Shown here: positions 22,478 to 31,006 of the stretch, in pieces | Layout of the letters: each line of letters opens with the position of its first letter | Position numbering within the stretch: the first letter of the stretch is position 1 | Made by a program: the position numbers and the translations under genes | Notes under the pieces: generated by a model | Told to the model about the DNA's origin: nothing | What the model saw: the letters and a program-made list of their open reading frames with translations, nothing else | The model's database searches: none | Assembly (NCBI GenBank): GCA_049509915.1 | Contig: JBEKZL010000052.1 | Span: 1-42,063 of the forward strand | DNA from: JBEKYD01 sp049509915 | GTDB lineage: Bacteria; Acidobacteriota; Terriglobia; Bryobacterales; Bryobacteraceae | Reading direction: 5' to 3' | Length of the DNA stretch: 42,063 nt

Positions 22478-22507
22478 TTGACATCGCTTAACGCTGTAAA
22501 GTATGAT
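22478..22507 (+). promoter_or_regulatory. Sigma-70-type promoter of the tetR gene
   Basis: A consensus -35 box TTGACA (22478-22483) and the -10 box TATGAT (22502-22507) are separated by 18 bases. The start codon of the regulator follows 12 bases after the -10 box, so the transcript would be nearly leaderless. It is the best promoter match I noticed in the window. Confidence 0.75.
22488..22500. promoter_or_regulatory. Operator-like site inside the tetR promoter
   Basis: The sequence TTAACGCTGTAAA sits in the spacer between the -35 and -10 boxes. A nearly identical site, TTAACGCCGTTAC, occurs before the exporter operon at 23174. Both are imperfect palindromes (TTAAC/GTTAA-like half sites). A repressor bound here would block polymerase, so autoregulation by the TetR protein is likely. 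Confidence 0.5.
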
Positions 22508-22519
22508 GACGTTGTTCAC

Positions 22520-23140
22520 ATGAGTGTGACGGAGCGCAAGGCCCGGGAAAAGGCGGCGCTGCGGCAGGAGATTCTTGCCGCGGCTCGGGATTTGTTTGCC
22601 AAACACGGTTACGAGAGCGTTTCCATGCGTAAGATCGCCGAACGGATCGAATACTCGCCGACCACCATCTACCTGCACTTCCGCGACAAGGGAGAGCTGC
22701 TGAACGAAATCTGCGCCGAGACTTTCCAATTGCTTTCGAAGAAGCTGGCCAAAGTCGTCGCCTCCGAAGGCGATCCGGTGGACCTGCTGCGGCGCGGTCT
22801 GCGAGTTTACGTGGATTTCGGGCTCAGCCATCCCAATCATTACCGCACTACGTTTATGACGCCGCATCAGCACCCGCCTCAGCCCGAGACTGGCGAACAG
22901 AAGATTAACTTTGGAACCGGCGGGCAGGCGTTTCAGTATCTAATGGATGCGGTGGGGCGGGTGATGGCCACCGGGCCCACGCGTCAGACCGATGTCATGG
23001 CCGCCAGCCAGGCGCTTTGGATGACTGTTCATGGCGTGACCTCGCTGCTGATTACCAAGGAACATGAATTCCCGTGGAGCGACAAAAACCGGCTGATCGA
23101 TATCGCCATCGAGGGCGCGGCGAAGGGGCTGCTTCGATGA
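22520..23140 (+). CDS. TetR/AcrR-family transcriptional repressor
   Basis: From the ATG at 22520 (MSVTERKAREK) the product is 206 residues. Its N-terminus is a standard TetR HTH domain: ALRQEILAAARDLFAKHGYESVSMRKIAERIEYSPTTIYLHFRDKGELL in successive helices, with the recognition helix at S-P-T-T-I-Y-L-H-F. The ligand-binding domain follows. A longer frame from 22478 includes the -35 box and is not credible. It is transcribed from its own promoter and lies 86 bp upstream of, and on the same strand as, an ABC exporter operon that carries the same operator-like sequence. It most likely represses that exporter until a substrate or toxic lipid-like compound binds. Confidence 0.9.
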   Translation: MSVTERKAREKAALRQEILAAARDLFAKHGYESVSMRKIAERIEYSPTTIYLHFRDKGELLNEICAETFQLLSKKLAKVVASEGDPVDLLRRGLRVYVDFGLSHPNHYRTTFMTPHQHPPQPETGEQKINFGTGGQAFQYLMDAVGRVMATGPTRQTDVMAASQALWMTVHGVTSLLITKEHEFPWSDKNRLIDIAIEGAAKGLLR

Positions 23141-23173
23141 CCGGCGCGGAAGGCTGTTTTTTTTGCCCAATGG

Positions 23174-23187
23174 TTAACGCCGTTACA
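23174..23187. promoter_or_regulatory. Operator-like site upstream of the exporter operon
   Basis: TTAACGCCGTTACA lies 40 bp before the permease start codon. It is a near-palindrome, GTTAACG next to CCGTTAC, and shares TTAACGCYGT with the site in the tetR promoter. Its location fits repression of the exporter by the TetR protein. Confidence 0.5.
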
Positions 23188-23226
23188 CAAATTACTGGTG
23201 TTTCATTTCGATGAGAGGAATCGGGC

Positions 23227-24351
23227 ATGGCTTCGCTGGCGGTTCGTAACCTGTTTCACGACCGGGTCCGGCTGGTAGTGACGCTTACCGGCATCATCTT
23301 CGCGGTGGTGCTGGTCGCGGTGCAGATCGGTCTGTTTCTCGGCTTTACCACCACCACTTCCAATTTGATCGATCACTCGGGCGCGGATTTCTGGGTAGTC
23401 TCGCGCGGGGTGGGATACCTGGAAGTGGCCACGCCGTTTTCGGAGAAGAACCTGTACCATGCCCGGGCCACGCCTGGGGTAGCGGTGGCCGAAAAATTCA
23501 TCGTGCGATTCGGCATCTGGAAACAGGCCGATGGATCGCAGCACAATTGCGAGGTGGTGGGTTTCGACCCCGATAGCTCCATGGGCCGGCCGTGGAACGT
23601 GGTCGAAGGCGACGTGCGCAGCCTGAAGCTGCCGGATACCGTGATCGTCGACCGCTTTTACAAGTCGAAGCTGGGAGTGAGCCGGGTCGGGGACGCGGTC
23701 GAGATCCGCGGCGTGCGCGCCCGCGTGGTCGGGTTCACCGAGGGCATCCGCACCTTCACGACCTCGCCGCTGGCTTTCACCTCTTTCAAGAGCGCCCAGC
23801 GGTACGGCCCGGTGGACCAGGATCAGACCACCTTCCTGCTCGTCAAGGCGGCTCCCGGTTGGGATTTGGAGCGGGTACGCGCCGGCCTGAAGGCGCGCCT
23901 GACCGATGTGGACGTGCTTACCACGCGCGAATTCAGCGGCATGACCACGCACTACTGGATGTTCGGAACCGGGGCGGGGGTGACGGTAATTCTGGCGGCG
24001 GTGCTGGGGCTGCTGGTGGGGGTGGTGGTGGTGGCGCAGACGATTTACGCCGCCACCATCGATCACATCCGCGAGTTCGGCACGCTGAAGGCCATGGGCG
24101 CCACCAACGGCTACATCTACCGCATCATCCTGCAGCAGGCGGCGATCAGCGCGGCGATCGGCTACGGGGTGGGCATTGTGGTGGCGATACTGGCCGAACA
24201 TTCCAGCCGCCATGGCGGGGCCAACATCGTGCTGCCGGTGCCGGTGCGCGCCGGTCTGTTCGGCCTGACGCTGGCGATGTGCGTTTCGGCGGCCATGGTG
24301 TCGATCAGTAAAGTCACCAAGATCGATCCGGCGATGGTGTTCCGTGGCTGA
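23227..24351 (+). CDS. DevC-like ABC exporter permease
   Basis: The 374-residue protein has the MacB/FtsX-type layout of DevC permeases: an N-terminal membrane helix (LVVTLTGIIFAVVLVAVQIGLFLG, about 17-40), a large periplasmic domain (about 41-245), then three C-terminal helices (VTVILAAVLGLLVGVVVVAQTIYA; ISAAIGYGVGIVVAIL; AGLFGLTLAMCVSAAMVSIS) with the cytoplasmic E-F-G-T-L-K-A-M-G coupling loop for the ATPase. With the following ATPase, HlyD adaptor and TolC-like channel it forms a tripartite efflux system; in cyanobacteria DevBCA with TolC exports glycolipids. The start ATG at 23227 has GAGAGGAA upstream. Confidence 0.88.
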   Translation: MASLAVRNLFHDRVRLVVTLTGIIFAVVLVAVQIGLFLGFTTTTSNLIDHSGADFWVVSRGVGYLEVATPFSEKNLYHARATPGVAVAEKFIVRFGIWKQADGSQHNCEVVGFDPDSSMGRPWNVVEGDVRSLKLPDTVIVDRFYKSKLGVSRVGDAVEIRGVRARVVGFTEGIRTFTTSPLAFTSFKSAQRYGPVDQDQTTFLLVKAAPGWDLERVRAGLKARLTDVDVLTTREFSGMTTHYWMFGTGAGVTVILAAVLGLLVGVVVVAQTIYAATIDHIREFGTLKAMGATNGYIYRIILQQAAISAAIGYGVGIVVAILAEHSSRHGGANIVLPVPVRAGLFGLTLAMCVSAAMVSISKVTKIDPAMVFRG

Positions 24352-24361
24352 GGGGTTCGTC

Positions 24362-24422
24362 GTGGGGCATTGCCCAATACCGGCGCTTGCGCCGGCACGG
24401 CAGGCGGAAGCGCCTGCCCCAC
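24362..24422. repeat. Nested palindromic element inside the exporter operon
   Basis: The 61-bp element is bounded by an 8-bp perfect inverted repeat: GTGGGGCA (24362-24369) and TGCCCCAC (24415-24422). It contains two inner hairpins, CCGGCGC-tt-GCGCCGG (24380-24395) and GGCAGGCG-gaag-CGCCTGCC (24399-24418). It lies between the permease stop and the ATPase start. It resembles the element at 1991-2052 and the shorter ones at 27880 and 41772, and may be a REP/MITE-like dispersed element. In the transcript it would form strong RNA stems between two co-transcribed genes. Confidence 0.75.
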
Positions 24423-24463
24423 AAACTGCACAAAACGTCAGAGCGGCAACTGCGAGCTTATCG

Positions 24464-25192
24464 ATGCAACCGATTATTGAAGTGAGAAACCTGACCAAGA
24501 CTTACGCCGAAGGCGCGGCGGCATCGCGCGCGCTCAACGGCGTCGATCTGAATATCTACCCGCGCCAGGTGACCCTGCTGATGGGGCCGTCGGGCAGCGG
24601 CAAGACGACGCTGGTCTCGATCATGGGTTGCATCCTGCGACCGACTTCGGGCAGCGTCAAGCTGGCCGGCCGCGAAGTAACCCGCCTGAGTGAGAAGCAA
24701 TTGCCCGCGGTACGGCTGCGGCACATCGGATTCGTGTTTCAGGGCTTCAACCTGTTTCCCACGCTGACCGCGGTGGAGAACGTGGAAGTGGCACTGGAAT
24801 TAAAGCGGGTGCCGCGCCGCGAACGACGCAGTCGGGCGGGGGCGCTGCTCGACGAAGTCGGCCTGGACGACAAGCATCGCGCCTACCCGGCCGATCTGAG
24901 CGGCGGGCAGAAACAGCGCGTAGCCATCGCCCGGGCTCTGGCCGGCGATCCGGACGCCATTCTGGCCGACGAGCCAACCGCGGCCCTGGATAAAGACAGC
25001 GGGCGCACCGTGCTCGAAATGCTGCGCAGGCTGGCTCACGATAAAGACCGCGCGGTGGTGATCGTCACCCACGATAGCCGCACGCTCGATTACGCCGACC
25101 GCGTGGTGGATATCGAAGACGGCCGGATTGCCGCCGAACGGGATACAGATGGAGAACCGTATCTGGCGGCACGAGAGGGGGGATGGAAATGA
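24464..25192 (+). CDS. ABC exporter ATPase (LolD/DevA-like)
   Basis: From the ATG at 24464 the 242-residue protein has the Walker A motif GPSGSGKTT (residues 41-49), the Q-loop VFQGFNLFPTLTAVENV, the signature LSGGQKQRVAIARAL, the Walker B ILADEPTAALD, and the H-loop VIVTHDS. This is the MacB/LolD/DevA subfamily, which pairs with FtsX-type permeases like the gene before it. The frame is open upstream through the palindromic element, but that extension is repeat-derived and not conserved. The gene overlaps the adaptor gene by 10 bp, showing tight coupling. Confidence 0.93.
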   Translation: MQPIIEVRNLTKTYAEGAAASRALNGVDLNIYPRQVTLLMGPSGSGKTTLVSIMGCILRPTSGSVKLAGREVTRLSEKQLPAVRLRHIGFVFQGFNLFPTLTAVENVEVALELKRVPRRERRSRAGALLDEVGLDDKHRAYPADLSGGQKQRVAIARALAGDPDAILADEPTAALDKDSGRTVLEMLRRLAHDKDRAVVIVTHDSRTLDYADRVVDIEDGRIAAERDTDGEPYLAAREGGWK

Positions 25193-26238
25193 AAAAACGC
25201 GTGATCGCAGCGACCGTGCTGCTGGGTGTGGGAGCGGCCACTATCGCCGCCGTGCTGCGTGCGCAGCGTTCCTCGCCGGCGGCGGCCGGAATCTCTCAAA
25301 GCGAGGGTTCGCGGAACGGCGCCTCCCCCAATGCGATTTGCGCGGCCGGCAAAGTGGAGCCGGTTTCCGAAGAAATCGAGATCGGCTCGGAAATCTCGGG
25401 CTCCCTGCGCTCGGTGCCGGTAGAGGAAGGGCAGCGCCTTCTAAAGGGGCAGACGATCGCCGTGGTGGATAACGGCGAATACGCCGCCCGCGTGGCGGAA
25501 GCGCGCGCCACGATCGCGGTGCGCCAAGCCTCGCTCGACCGCATCGTCAACGGCGCGCGGGAACAGGAGCGCCAAGAGGCCGAGGCCGCCGTCGCCGAAG
25601 CTCGCGCCGTGGTGGAAAACGCTCGCGCCGAACAGGCCCGCAAACACTCGCTGTTTTCGACCGGCGATATCTCGCGCTCCGATTGGGAAAACGCCGACCG
25701 CGAATACCGTGTAGCCGAAGCGCGGCTGGCCCAAGCTCTGGCCCATTTTCAATTCCTGGACGCGCCCGCCCGCGCCGACGAACGCGACCGCGGCGCCGCC
25801 GATCTCGCGCTGGCTCGCGCCCAGCTCGCCGAGTCCGAAGCGCTGCTTGAAAAGACCATCGTGCGCGCACCCTTCGACGGCACTGTCCTAAAGCGTCTGC
25901 GCAAGGCCGGCGAAAGCGTCTCCGACAAAGGAGATACGCCCATCGTCCGTTTTGGCGACAACTCGCGCCTGCGGGTGCGCGTCGATGTAGACGAAACCGA
26001 CGTGGCGCGCGTGGCCGTGGGTGAGCGCGCGTATTTCACCGCGCAGGCTTTCGGCAAGCAGCGCTTCTGGGGCACCGTCACGCGGCTGGGCCAGTCGCTC
26101 GGCAAGAAGAATATCGATACCGGCGATCCAGCCGAAAAAACCGACACCAAGGTGCTCGAGACCCTGGTCGACCTGGATGGCCATCCGCCGCTGCCCTCCG
26201 GCTTGCGCGTGGATTCGTTCCTGCTGGGCGGGAGGTAA
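25183..26238 (+). CDS. HlyD-family membrane fusion adaptor (DevB-like)
   Basis: The 351-residue adaptor has an N-terminal membrane anchor (RVIAATVLLGVGAATIAAVL, residues 5-24), a lipoyl-type half-motif (ISGSLRSVPVEEGQRLLKGQTIAVVD, about 66-91), a long helical hairpin rich in Ala/Glu/Arg (about 95-195, many E-A-x-x-A-x-A-R heptads), the second lipoyl half (TIVRAPFDGTVLKRLRKAGESV) and a beta-barrel domain. It bridges the inner-membrane permease and the outer-membrane channel. The start is ATG 25183 with a GAGGGGGG ribosome site inside the end of the ATPase gene. Confidence 0.9.
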   Translation: MEMKKRVIAATVLLGVGAATIAAVLRAQRSSPAAAGISQSEGSRNGASPNAICAAGKVEPVSEEIEIGSEISGSLRSVPVEEGQRLLKGQTIAVVDNGEYAARVAEARATIAVRQASLDRIVNGAREQERQEAEAAVAEARAVVENARAEQARKHSLFSTGDISRSDWENADREYRVAEARLAQALAHFQFLDAPARADERDRGAADLALARAQLAESEALLEKTIVRAPFDGTVLKRLRKAGESVSDKGDTPIVRFGDNSRLRVRVDVDETDVARVAVGERAYFTAQAFGKQRFWGTVTRLGQSLGKKNIDTGDPAEKTDTKVLETLVDLDGHPPLPSGLRVDSFLLGGR

Positions 26239-26241
26239 AAC

Positions 26242-27855
26242 ATGCGGCGCGCAATACGTCTTTTGCTGTTGGGCGGAGTCGCGCTTGCGACCGCTTTGGC
26301 AGCCGAGGGGGACCCATCCGCCGGCGCGGGGATGGTCGCTCCGGTACGCATCGGCATCGGGCCGGCCCGCCGGACGCTGACTCTAAATCAGGCAATCGAG
26401 CTGGCCATGGGCAGCAACCTCGATATCGCCATCGAGCGCACCAATGTGGATAGCGCCACCGAGGCCATCGAGTCCGCTCGCGGCGCGTTCGATCCCGTGC
26501 TGCAGTGGAAGCCGGGGCTCGATAACACCCAGACGCCCACGCCGTCGCTCATCGACAGCACCACCGGCGTGGTAACCCAACACAGCGCCGGGCAAATCTT
26601 CACGATGCATGAATCCTCGCCGTGGAGCGGCCTCGAATTCGACGCCAGCTTCGACGACCACCGGCTGACACTGGCGAGCCCGTTCGTAGCGCTCAACCCG
26701 TTCTATGTCTCGCAATTGACGTTCAGCATCACCCAACCCCTGCTGCGCGGCCGTGAAGCCGACGCCGCGCGTGCCCTGGTGACCATCCGCAGCCGCCAGC
26801 GGGACGTCTCGGCGGCGGAGCTCGAGGCCCGTGCCATCGACATCGCCGCGCGCACGGCCGCCGCGTATTGGGACCTGGTGGCATTGCGGCGGCAGGGCGA
26901 GGTGAACGCCGAGGCCGTCGATCTGGCCCGCACGCAACTGGAGCGGGACCGGCGGCGAATTGCGGCCGGGTCGCTAGCCGCGGTGGAGCTTTCGGCTTCC
27001 GAGGCCGAACTGGAAAAGCGGCTCGACGATTGGTACCAAACCTCGGGCGCCATCACGGAGCGGGAAAACGCGCTGAAGACGCTGATGGCGCGCGACCGGC
27101 GGGATCCGCTCTGGGCAGTCGCAATCGAGCCTTCGGAAAACGCCGCCGCCGAGCCCGAAGCGATTCCCCTCGAAGACGCCGTACGGGAAGCCTTGCGCCG
27201 CCGTCCCGAACTGCGCGAAGTGGATTCGCAACTGGCGGCGAATCAAATCGAGACGCGACAGAACGCCGATTCGATCAAACCGCAAGTGAACCTGGTGGCC
27301 AGCTATTCGCTTTCCGGCCTGGCGGGAACCACGCACCCCCTGCCGCCTTCGCTCGCCGCCCTGGGTGTGGAGAGTGCGCTGCCGGCTTCGGCCTCGGGCG
27401 GCGCCGGAGCGTCGCTTGCGAGCCTCTTCGCGGGCGATTATCGGAGCGTGCAGGTGGGTCTTGAAATCAGCTTCACCGCCCGCAACCGCACCGCGCAAGC
27501 CAATCTGGCGGCCGATGCCATCGCGCGCAAGCGCCTCGAGCTGACGCGCGCGCGCGCTGAACAGGCGGTTGCGGCCGAAGTGCGCAACGCGCTCGAGGCG
27601 CTCGATACCGCTCGCCAGCGCGTGCGCGCATCGGGCGCCGCCGCCGAATCCGCCCGCGCAAAACTGGAAAGCGAAAGCCGCCTGTTCGCCACCGGCGAAT
27701 CCACCAATTTTCTGGTGCTGACGCGCCAGAACGAATACTCCGACGCCCGCCGCCGCCAGGTGGACGCCCAGGCCGCGCTGGCCAAGGCCGTAGCCCAATA
27801 TCAAACCGCGACAGCCACCATCCTGAGCGAGAGACGGATTCACGTAGCGCAGTAA
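26242..27855 (+). CDS. TolC-like outer-membrane efflux channel
   Basis: This 537-residue protein has a signal peptide (LLLLGGVALATALAAEG) and two outer-membrane-factor repeats: LTLNQAIELAMGSNLDIAIERTNV near residue 47, with long helices SAAELEARAIDIAARTAAAYWDLVALRRQ, and IPLEDAVREALRRRPELREVDSQL near 310, with a matching helical second half (ELTRARAEQAVAAEVRNALEAL). Such proteins trimerise into the beta-barrel plus alpha-barrel exit duct. It follows the adaptor by 3 bp and is the last gene of the tetR-controlled exporter operon. The loop around residues 368-395 is unusually rich in Gly, Ala, Ser and Pro. Confidence 0.9.
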   Translation: MRRAIRLLLLGGVALATALAAEGDPSAGAGMVAPVRIGIGPARRTLTLNQAIELAMGSNLDIAIERTNVDSATEAIESARGAFDPVLQWKPGLDNTQTPTPSLIDSTTGVVTQHSAGQIFTMHESSPWSGLEFDASFDDHRLTLASPFVALNPFYVSQLTFSITQPLLRGREADAARALVTIRSRQRDVSAAELEARAIDIAARTAAAYWDLVALRRQGEVNAEAVDLARTQLERDRRRIAAGSLAAVELSASEAELEKRLDDWYQTSGAITERENALKTLMARDRRDPLWAVAIEPSENAAAEPEAIPLEDAVREALRRRPELREVDSQLAANQIETRQNADSIKPQVNLVASYSLSGLAGTTHPLPPSLAALGVESALPASASGGAGASLASLFAGDYRSVQVGLEISFTARNRTAQANLAADAIARKRLELTRARAEQAVAAEVRNALEALDTARQRVRASGAAAESARAKLESESRLFATGESTNFLVLTRQNEYSDARRRQVDAQAALAKAVAQYQTATATILSERRIHVAQ

Positions 27856-27925
27856 GAACGGGCACGGGAGATATTGCGGGCGGGGACGCCCCACGGTTGG
27901 GTGCTATCGCTTACCATGGGGAGTC

Positions 27926-29080
27926 ATGAGACCAAGCCGTTCGTGGAGTGCCTTGTTGACATGCCTGTTGGCATCGGCCGCGCTGGCCCAAACGCCAACG
28001 AAAACGCCGCCGCCCAAGAAAGGAAATCCTGCAGTGACCCAACAGCCGTTCGGAAAAATACCCGATGGAACGCCCGTGGATATGTACGTTCTGAAGAACG
28101 CCCACGGTATGGAAGCCCACATTCTGACCTACGGCGGCGTGGTGGCGTCGCTGACGGCGCCGGACCGCAAGGGCGCGTTCGCCGACGTAGTTCTCGGAAT
28201 GGACACCCTCGATGGCTATATGCACCAGAGCGTGTTTTTCGGCGCGTTGATCGGCCGTTACGGCAATCGAATCGCCCACGGCAAGTTTCCGCTGGGCGGC
28301 AAGACTTACACGCTGCCGATCAACGACGGCCCCAACACTCTACACGGCGGACCGCAGGGATTCGATAAGAAAGTATGGAAAGCCAGACCCGTCAGCGGCG
28401 CGAACGCCATCGAGCTTACCTACGTGAGCCAGGACGGCGAGGAAGGTTTTCCGGGGACGCTTTCGGCCAAAGTGACCTATACCCTCACGGACAATAACGA
28501 ATTGCGCCTGGAATATTGGGCGACCACCGACAAGCCTACCGTGATCAACTTGACCAATCATTCTTACTTCAATCTGGCGGGAGCGGGCAGCGGCACGGTC
28601 CTGAACCACCAGGTGACCCTTCTGGCCGACCGCTTCACCCCGATAGACTCGACGTTGATTCCCACCGGCGAACTGCGCCCCGTAAAAGGGACGCCGTTCG
28701 ACTTCACCAAGTCCACCGCCATTGGAGCGCGCATCGACCAGAAAGACGAGCAACTGAGTTTTGGCAAGGGCTACGATCACAACTGGGTGGTGAACCGCTC
28801 GCAGGCGGGATTGGTGAAAGCGGCGGAAGTATACGAACCAACTTCCGGGCGCGTGTTGGAAGTGCTTACCACCCAGCCGGGAGTGCAGTTCTACACCGGC
28901 AATTTCCTGGACGGCACGGTGAAAGGCAAAGGCCGCATTGCCTATGGCCGCCGCGACGCCTTCTGCATGGAAACCCAGCATTTCCCGGATTCGCCGAATC
29001 ATCCGGCGTTTCCTTCCACCACGCTACTGCCCGGCACGACGTATCACGCCACTACCGTGTACCGGTTTTCGGCGAGGTAA
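27926..29080 (+). CDS. galM: Exported aldose 1-epimerase (galactose mutarotase)
   Basis: The 384-residue protein has a signal peptide (LLTCLLASAALAQ) and then the whole galactose mutarotase domain: ILTYGGVVASL, FFGALIGRYGNRIAHGKFPL, TLHGGPQGFDKKVW, the catalytic-histidine motif VINLTNHSYFNLAG, and the C-terminal PGVQFYTGNFLDG with the catalytic glutamate in FCMETQHFPDSPNHP. It interconverts alpha and beta anomers of aldoses, here in the periplasm, which suits breakdown of plant or microbial sugars. Its stop abuts the stop of the convergent TPR glycosyltransferase gene with no bases between. The ATG at 27926 has GGGAG upstream. Confidence 0.93.
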   Translation: MRPSRSWSALLTCLLASAALAQTPTKTPPPKKGNPAVTQQPFGKIPDGTPVDMYVLKNAHGMEAHILTYGGVVASLTAPDRKGAFADVVLGMDTLDGYMHQSVFFGALIGRYGNRIAHGKFPLGGKTYTLPINDGPNTLHGGPQGFDKKVWKARPVSGANAIELTYVSQDGEEGFPGTLSAKVTYTLTDNNELRLEYWATTDKPTVINLTNHSYFNLAGAGSGTVLNHQVTLLADRFTPIDSTLIPTGELRPVKGTPFDFTKSTAIGARIDQKDEQLSFGKGYDHNWVVNRSQAGLVKAAEVYEPTSGRVLEVLTTQPGVQFYTGNFLDGTVKGKGRIAYGRRDAFCMETQHFPDSPNHPAFPSTTLLPGTTYHATTVYRFSAR

Positions 29081-30823
29081 CTACTGCCGGCGCTCCAGGC
29101 TGCGCCGGCTGACGCGCAGCAATCCCAGTTGCGCCCACGAATCGGAGTGATCGAGAGACAAGGCGCGACGATACTCCATTTCGGCGGCGGCCAATTGGTC
29201 GGTCTTCTCGTACCACAGGGCCAGCGAGCCGTGCGCGCTCTCGGAACCCGGCCAGAGCTGGACGGATTCTTGGAGCGCCTGGCCGGCGGCTTCGGTGTTT
29301 CCCATTTTGCCGTAAAGTAAGCCGATCCATTCGTAGATCTGCGAAGTTGCCCGGAGCTTTCGAGCCTGCTCGAACCGGTCCATAGCCGCGGCGTATTGCC
29401 CCAGACAGACCAAGACTCTGCCCCATGCGGCGTTGACGTAATAATTGTTCGGCAGTTTCCGCTCCGCTCGCTCGAGATACGGTATTGCCGCGGCGCAGCG
29501 GTTCTGTTGAATCAGAACGCCGGTTATATTCAAAAGCGGGCGCGGATTGTCCACGGATTGCGCCGCCGCGGCTTCTTCCAGTTTGTCGGGATCGCCCCAC
29601 AACTGGTTGCGGTCGTAACATAGCTTCCCGTAGAACAGCGCCATTGCCGCCAATATGGACCACGCAATCGGCGGGGACGGGCGAAGGCGTGCCCACGCTT
29701 CGCAACCAACCAGAATGAGACCTATGAGCGGCAGGTACATGCGGCGCTCCACCAGGGCATCGTCCAGCGGAACCACCGATGAGGTCGGCGCCAGCCAGAT
29801 CAGGAACATCAGGAAGCCGAAGGCGGCCACGGGAAAGCGACGGCGCCAGACTCCCGCCGTCGCGATGAGCGCCAACAGCACAATCAGATAGACGATGGCG
29901 TAGTGCTCGGTGATGGTTCGCGAGGGGGGGTAGTCGTGATCGAGAGACTGCCGGATGGGGCAGATTGTCATCCAAATGTAAGTAAAGATCGCGCGGGCCT
30001 CGGTAAATGCGTACTGATACCAGCGAAAAGTGGGGACGGAAAACCCCGCGGTCGACGACTCGCTCAACACCCGCCAAACTACGACTCCGGCCCACGCCAG
30101 GCCCGGCAACATCAACACATACAACCGCCAGTTAGCCTTGATTTCCTTAGCCGAATATTCCGGATCCCAGAACCAATCGGTAAGTAATAGAATCGCGGCC
30201 AGACTTACGGCATTTTCCTTTGTGCGCACTCCGAGGGCGAAAAGCACTAATACGACGCAAGCTTCCTTCCAGGAAATCGCATCGTGGCGCCTGTACAAGA
30301 AAAAGACGTAGGCGAGGAGCAGGAACAGCGCTGCCAGGCTTTCGGAACGGCCGGCGACATAACTGACCGATTCGGTCTGGAGCGGGTGAATCATGAAGAA
30401 GCACGCACCAACGATTGCCGCCGTTCGGGCCTTGCGCTCCGTCCATCCCGCTTTCCCCAGTAACCGTACCAGTACCAGCCCCACCAGCACCGTGTTGAAG
30501 GCGTGAATCAAGAGATTGACGAAATGAAAACTATAGGGCCCCGCGCCCCACAGGTGATAGTTCATCCAGTAAGAGATCGTCAATACCGGGCGAAGGACGA
30601 TGGGCCATGCGCGGAGAGGATAGTCACGGCTCGGGAGAGCGAAGGGAAGCGACATGTCGTCGAAAACAAACCGGCCGTTCAGAGCGGGCCAGTAGAACAC
30701 GAGAATTACAATGAAAGAGGCCAGGCAAGCGAGGGCAGCAAGTCCCCAGGGTTTGGACTGCGGCCCGGCGGCAGATCCTGTGGCCAGCCGGCGAGTGTTA
30801 TTTTTGACAGTCTTCGTCTTCAC
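29081..30823 (-). CDS. TMTC-like membrane protein with TPR repeats (putative O-mannosyltransferase)
   Basis: The 580-residue protein has about ten membrane helices in its first 400 residues, beginning with GLAALACLASFIVILVFYWPALNGRFVFDD; the acidic pair FDD at the first periplasmic loop is the usual catalytic region of GT-C glycosyltransferases. A loop with EMNYHLWG-like character (YWMNYHLWGAGPYSFH), HPLQTESVSYVAGRSE and the later LDDALVERRMYLPLIGLIL match the DUF1736/TMTC family. The last 160 residues are TPR-like repeats (AAIPYLERAERKLPNN, AAMDRFEQARKLR, AAGQALQESVQLWPGSE). TMTC proteins transfer mannose to proteins in animals; bacterial homologues are uncharacterised to my knowledge. The start is GTG at 30823. 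Confidence 0.8.
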   Translation of the reverse strand: MKTKTVKNNTRRLATGSAAGPQSKPWGLAALACLASFIVILVFYWPALNGRFVFDDMSLPFALPSRDYPLRAWPIVLRPVLTISYWMNYHLWGAGPYSFHFVNLLIHAFNTVLVGLVLVRLLGKAGWTERKARTAAIVGACFFMIHPLQTESVSYVAGRSESLAALFLLLAYVFFLYRRHDAISWKEACVVLVLFALGVRTKENAVSLAAILLLTDWFWDPEYSAKEIKANWRLYVLMLPGLAWAGVVVWRVLSESSTAGFSVPTFRWYQYAFTEARAIFTYIWMTICPIRQSLDHDYPPSRTITEHYAIVYLIVLLALIATAGVWRRRFPVAAFGFLMFLIWLAPTSSVVPLDDALVERRMYLPLIGLILVGCEAWARLRPSPPIAWSILAAMALFYGKLCYDRNQLWGDPDKLEEAAAAQSVDNPRPLLNITGVLIQQNRCAAAIPYLERAERKLPNNYYVNAAWGRVLVCLGQYAAAMDRFEQARKLRATSQIYEWIGLLYGKMGNTEAAGQALQESVQLWPGSESAHGSLALWYEKTDQLAAAEMEYRRALSLDHSDSWAQLGLLRVSRRSLERRQ

Positions 30824-30855
30824 TCTGACAGCGCCGGGCTTCCCGACTCTGGTTT

Positions 30856-30884
30856 AAGGTAGCAGAACCGCCGAATTTATTCAA
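30856..30884 (-). promoter_or_regulatory. Candidate promoter of the TMTC-like gene
   Basis: On the minus strand TTGAAT (30884-30879) and TACCTT (30861-30856) are separated by 17 bases and lie about 35 bases before the GTG start at 30823. The match is moderate in both boxes. The intervening A+T-rich leader is unlike the surrounding GC-rich sequence, which supports the call. Confidence 0.35.
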
Positions 30885-31006
30885 TTTCTCGGTGTCTGGG
30901 ATCTCACCGCCGGCGGGCATCGGGCAGCACGGCTCGCATCGGATGGAAAGCTGGCATCTACCTGGCCTAGGGCTGCGGTAGAGTAGGGCGCAGGCCCAAC
31001 GCCCCC

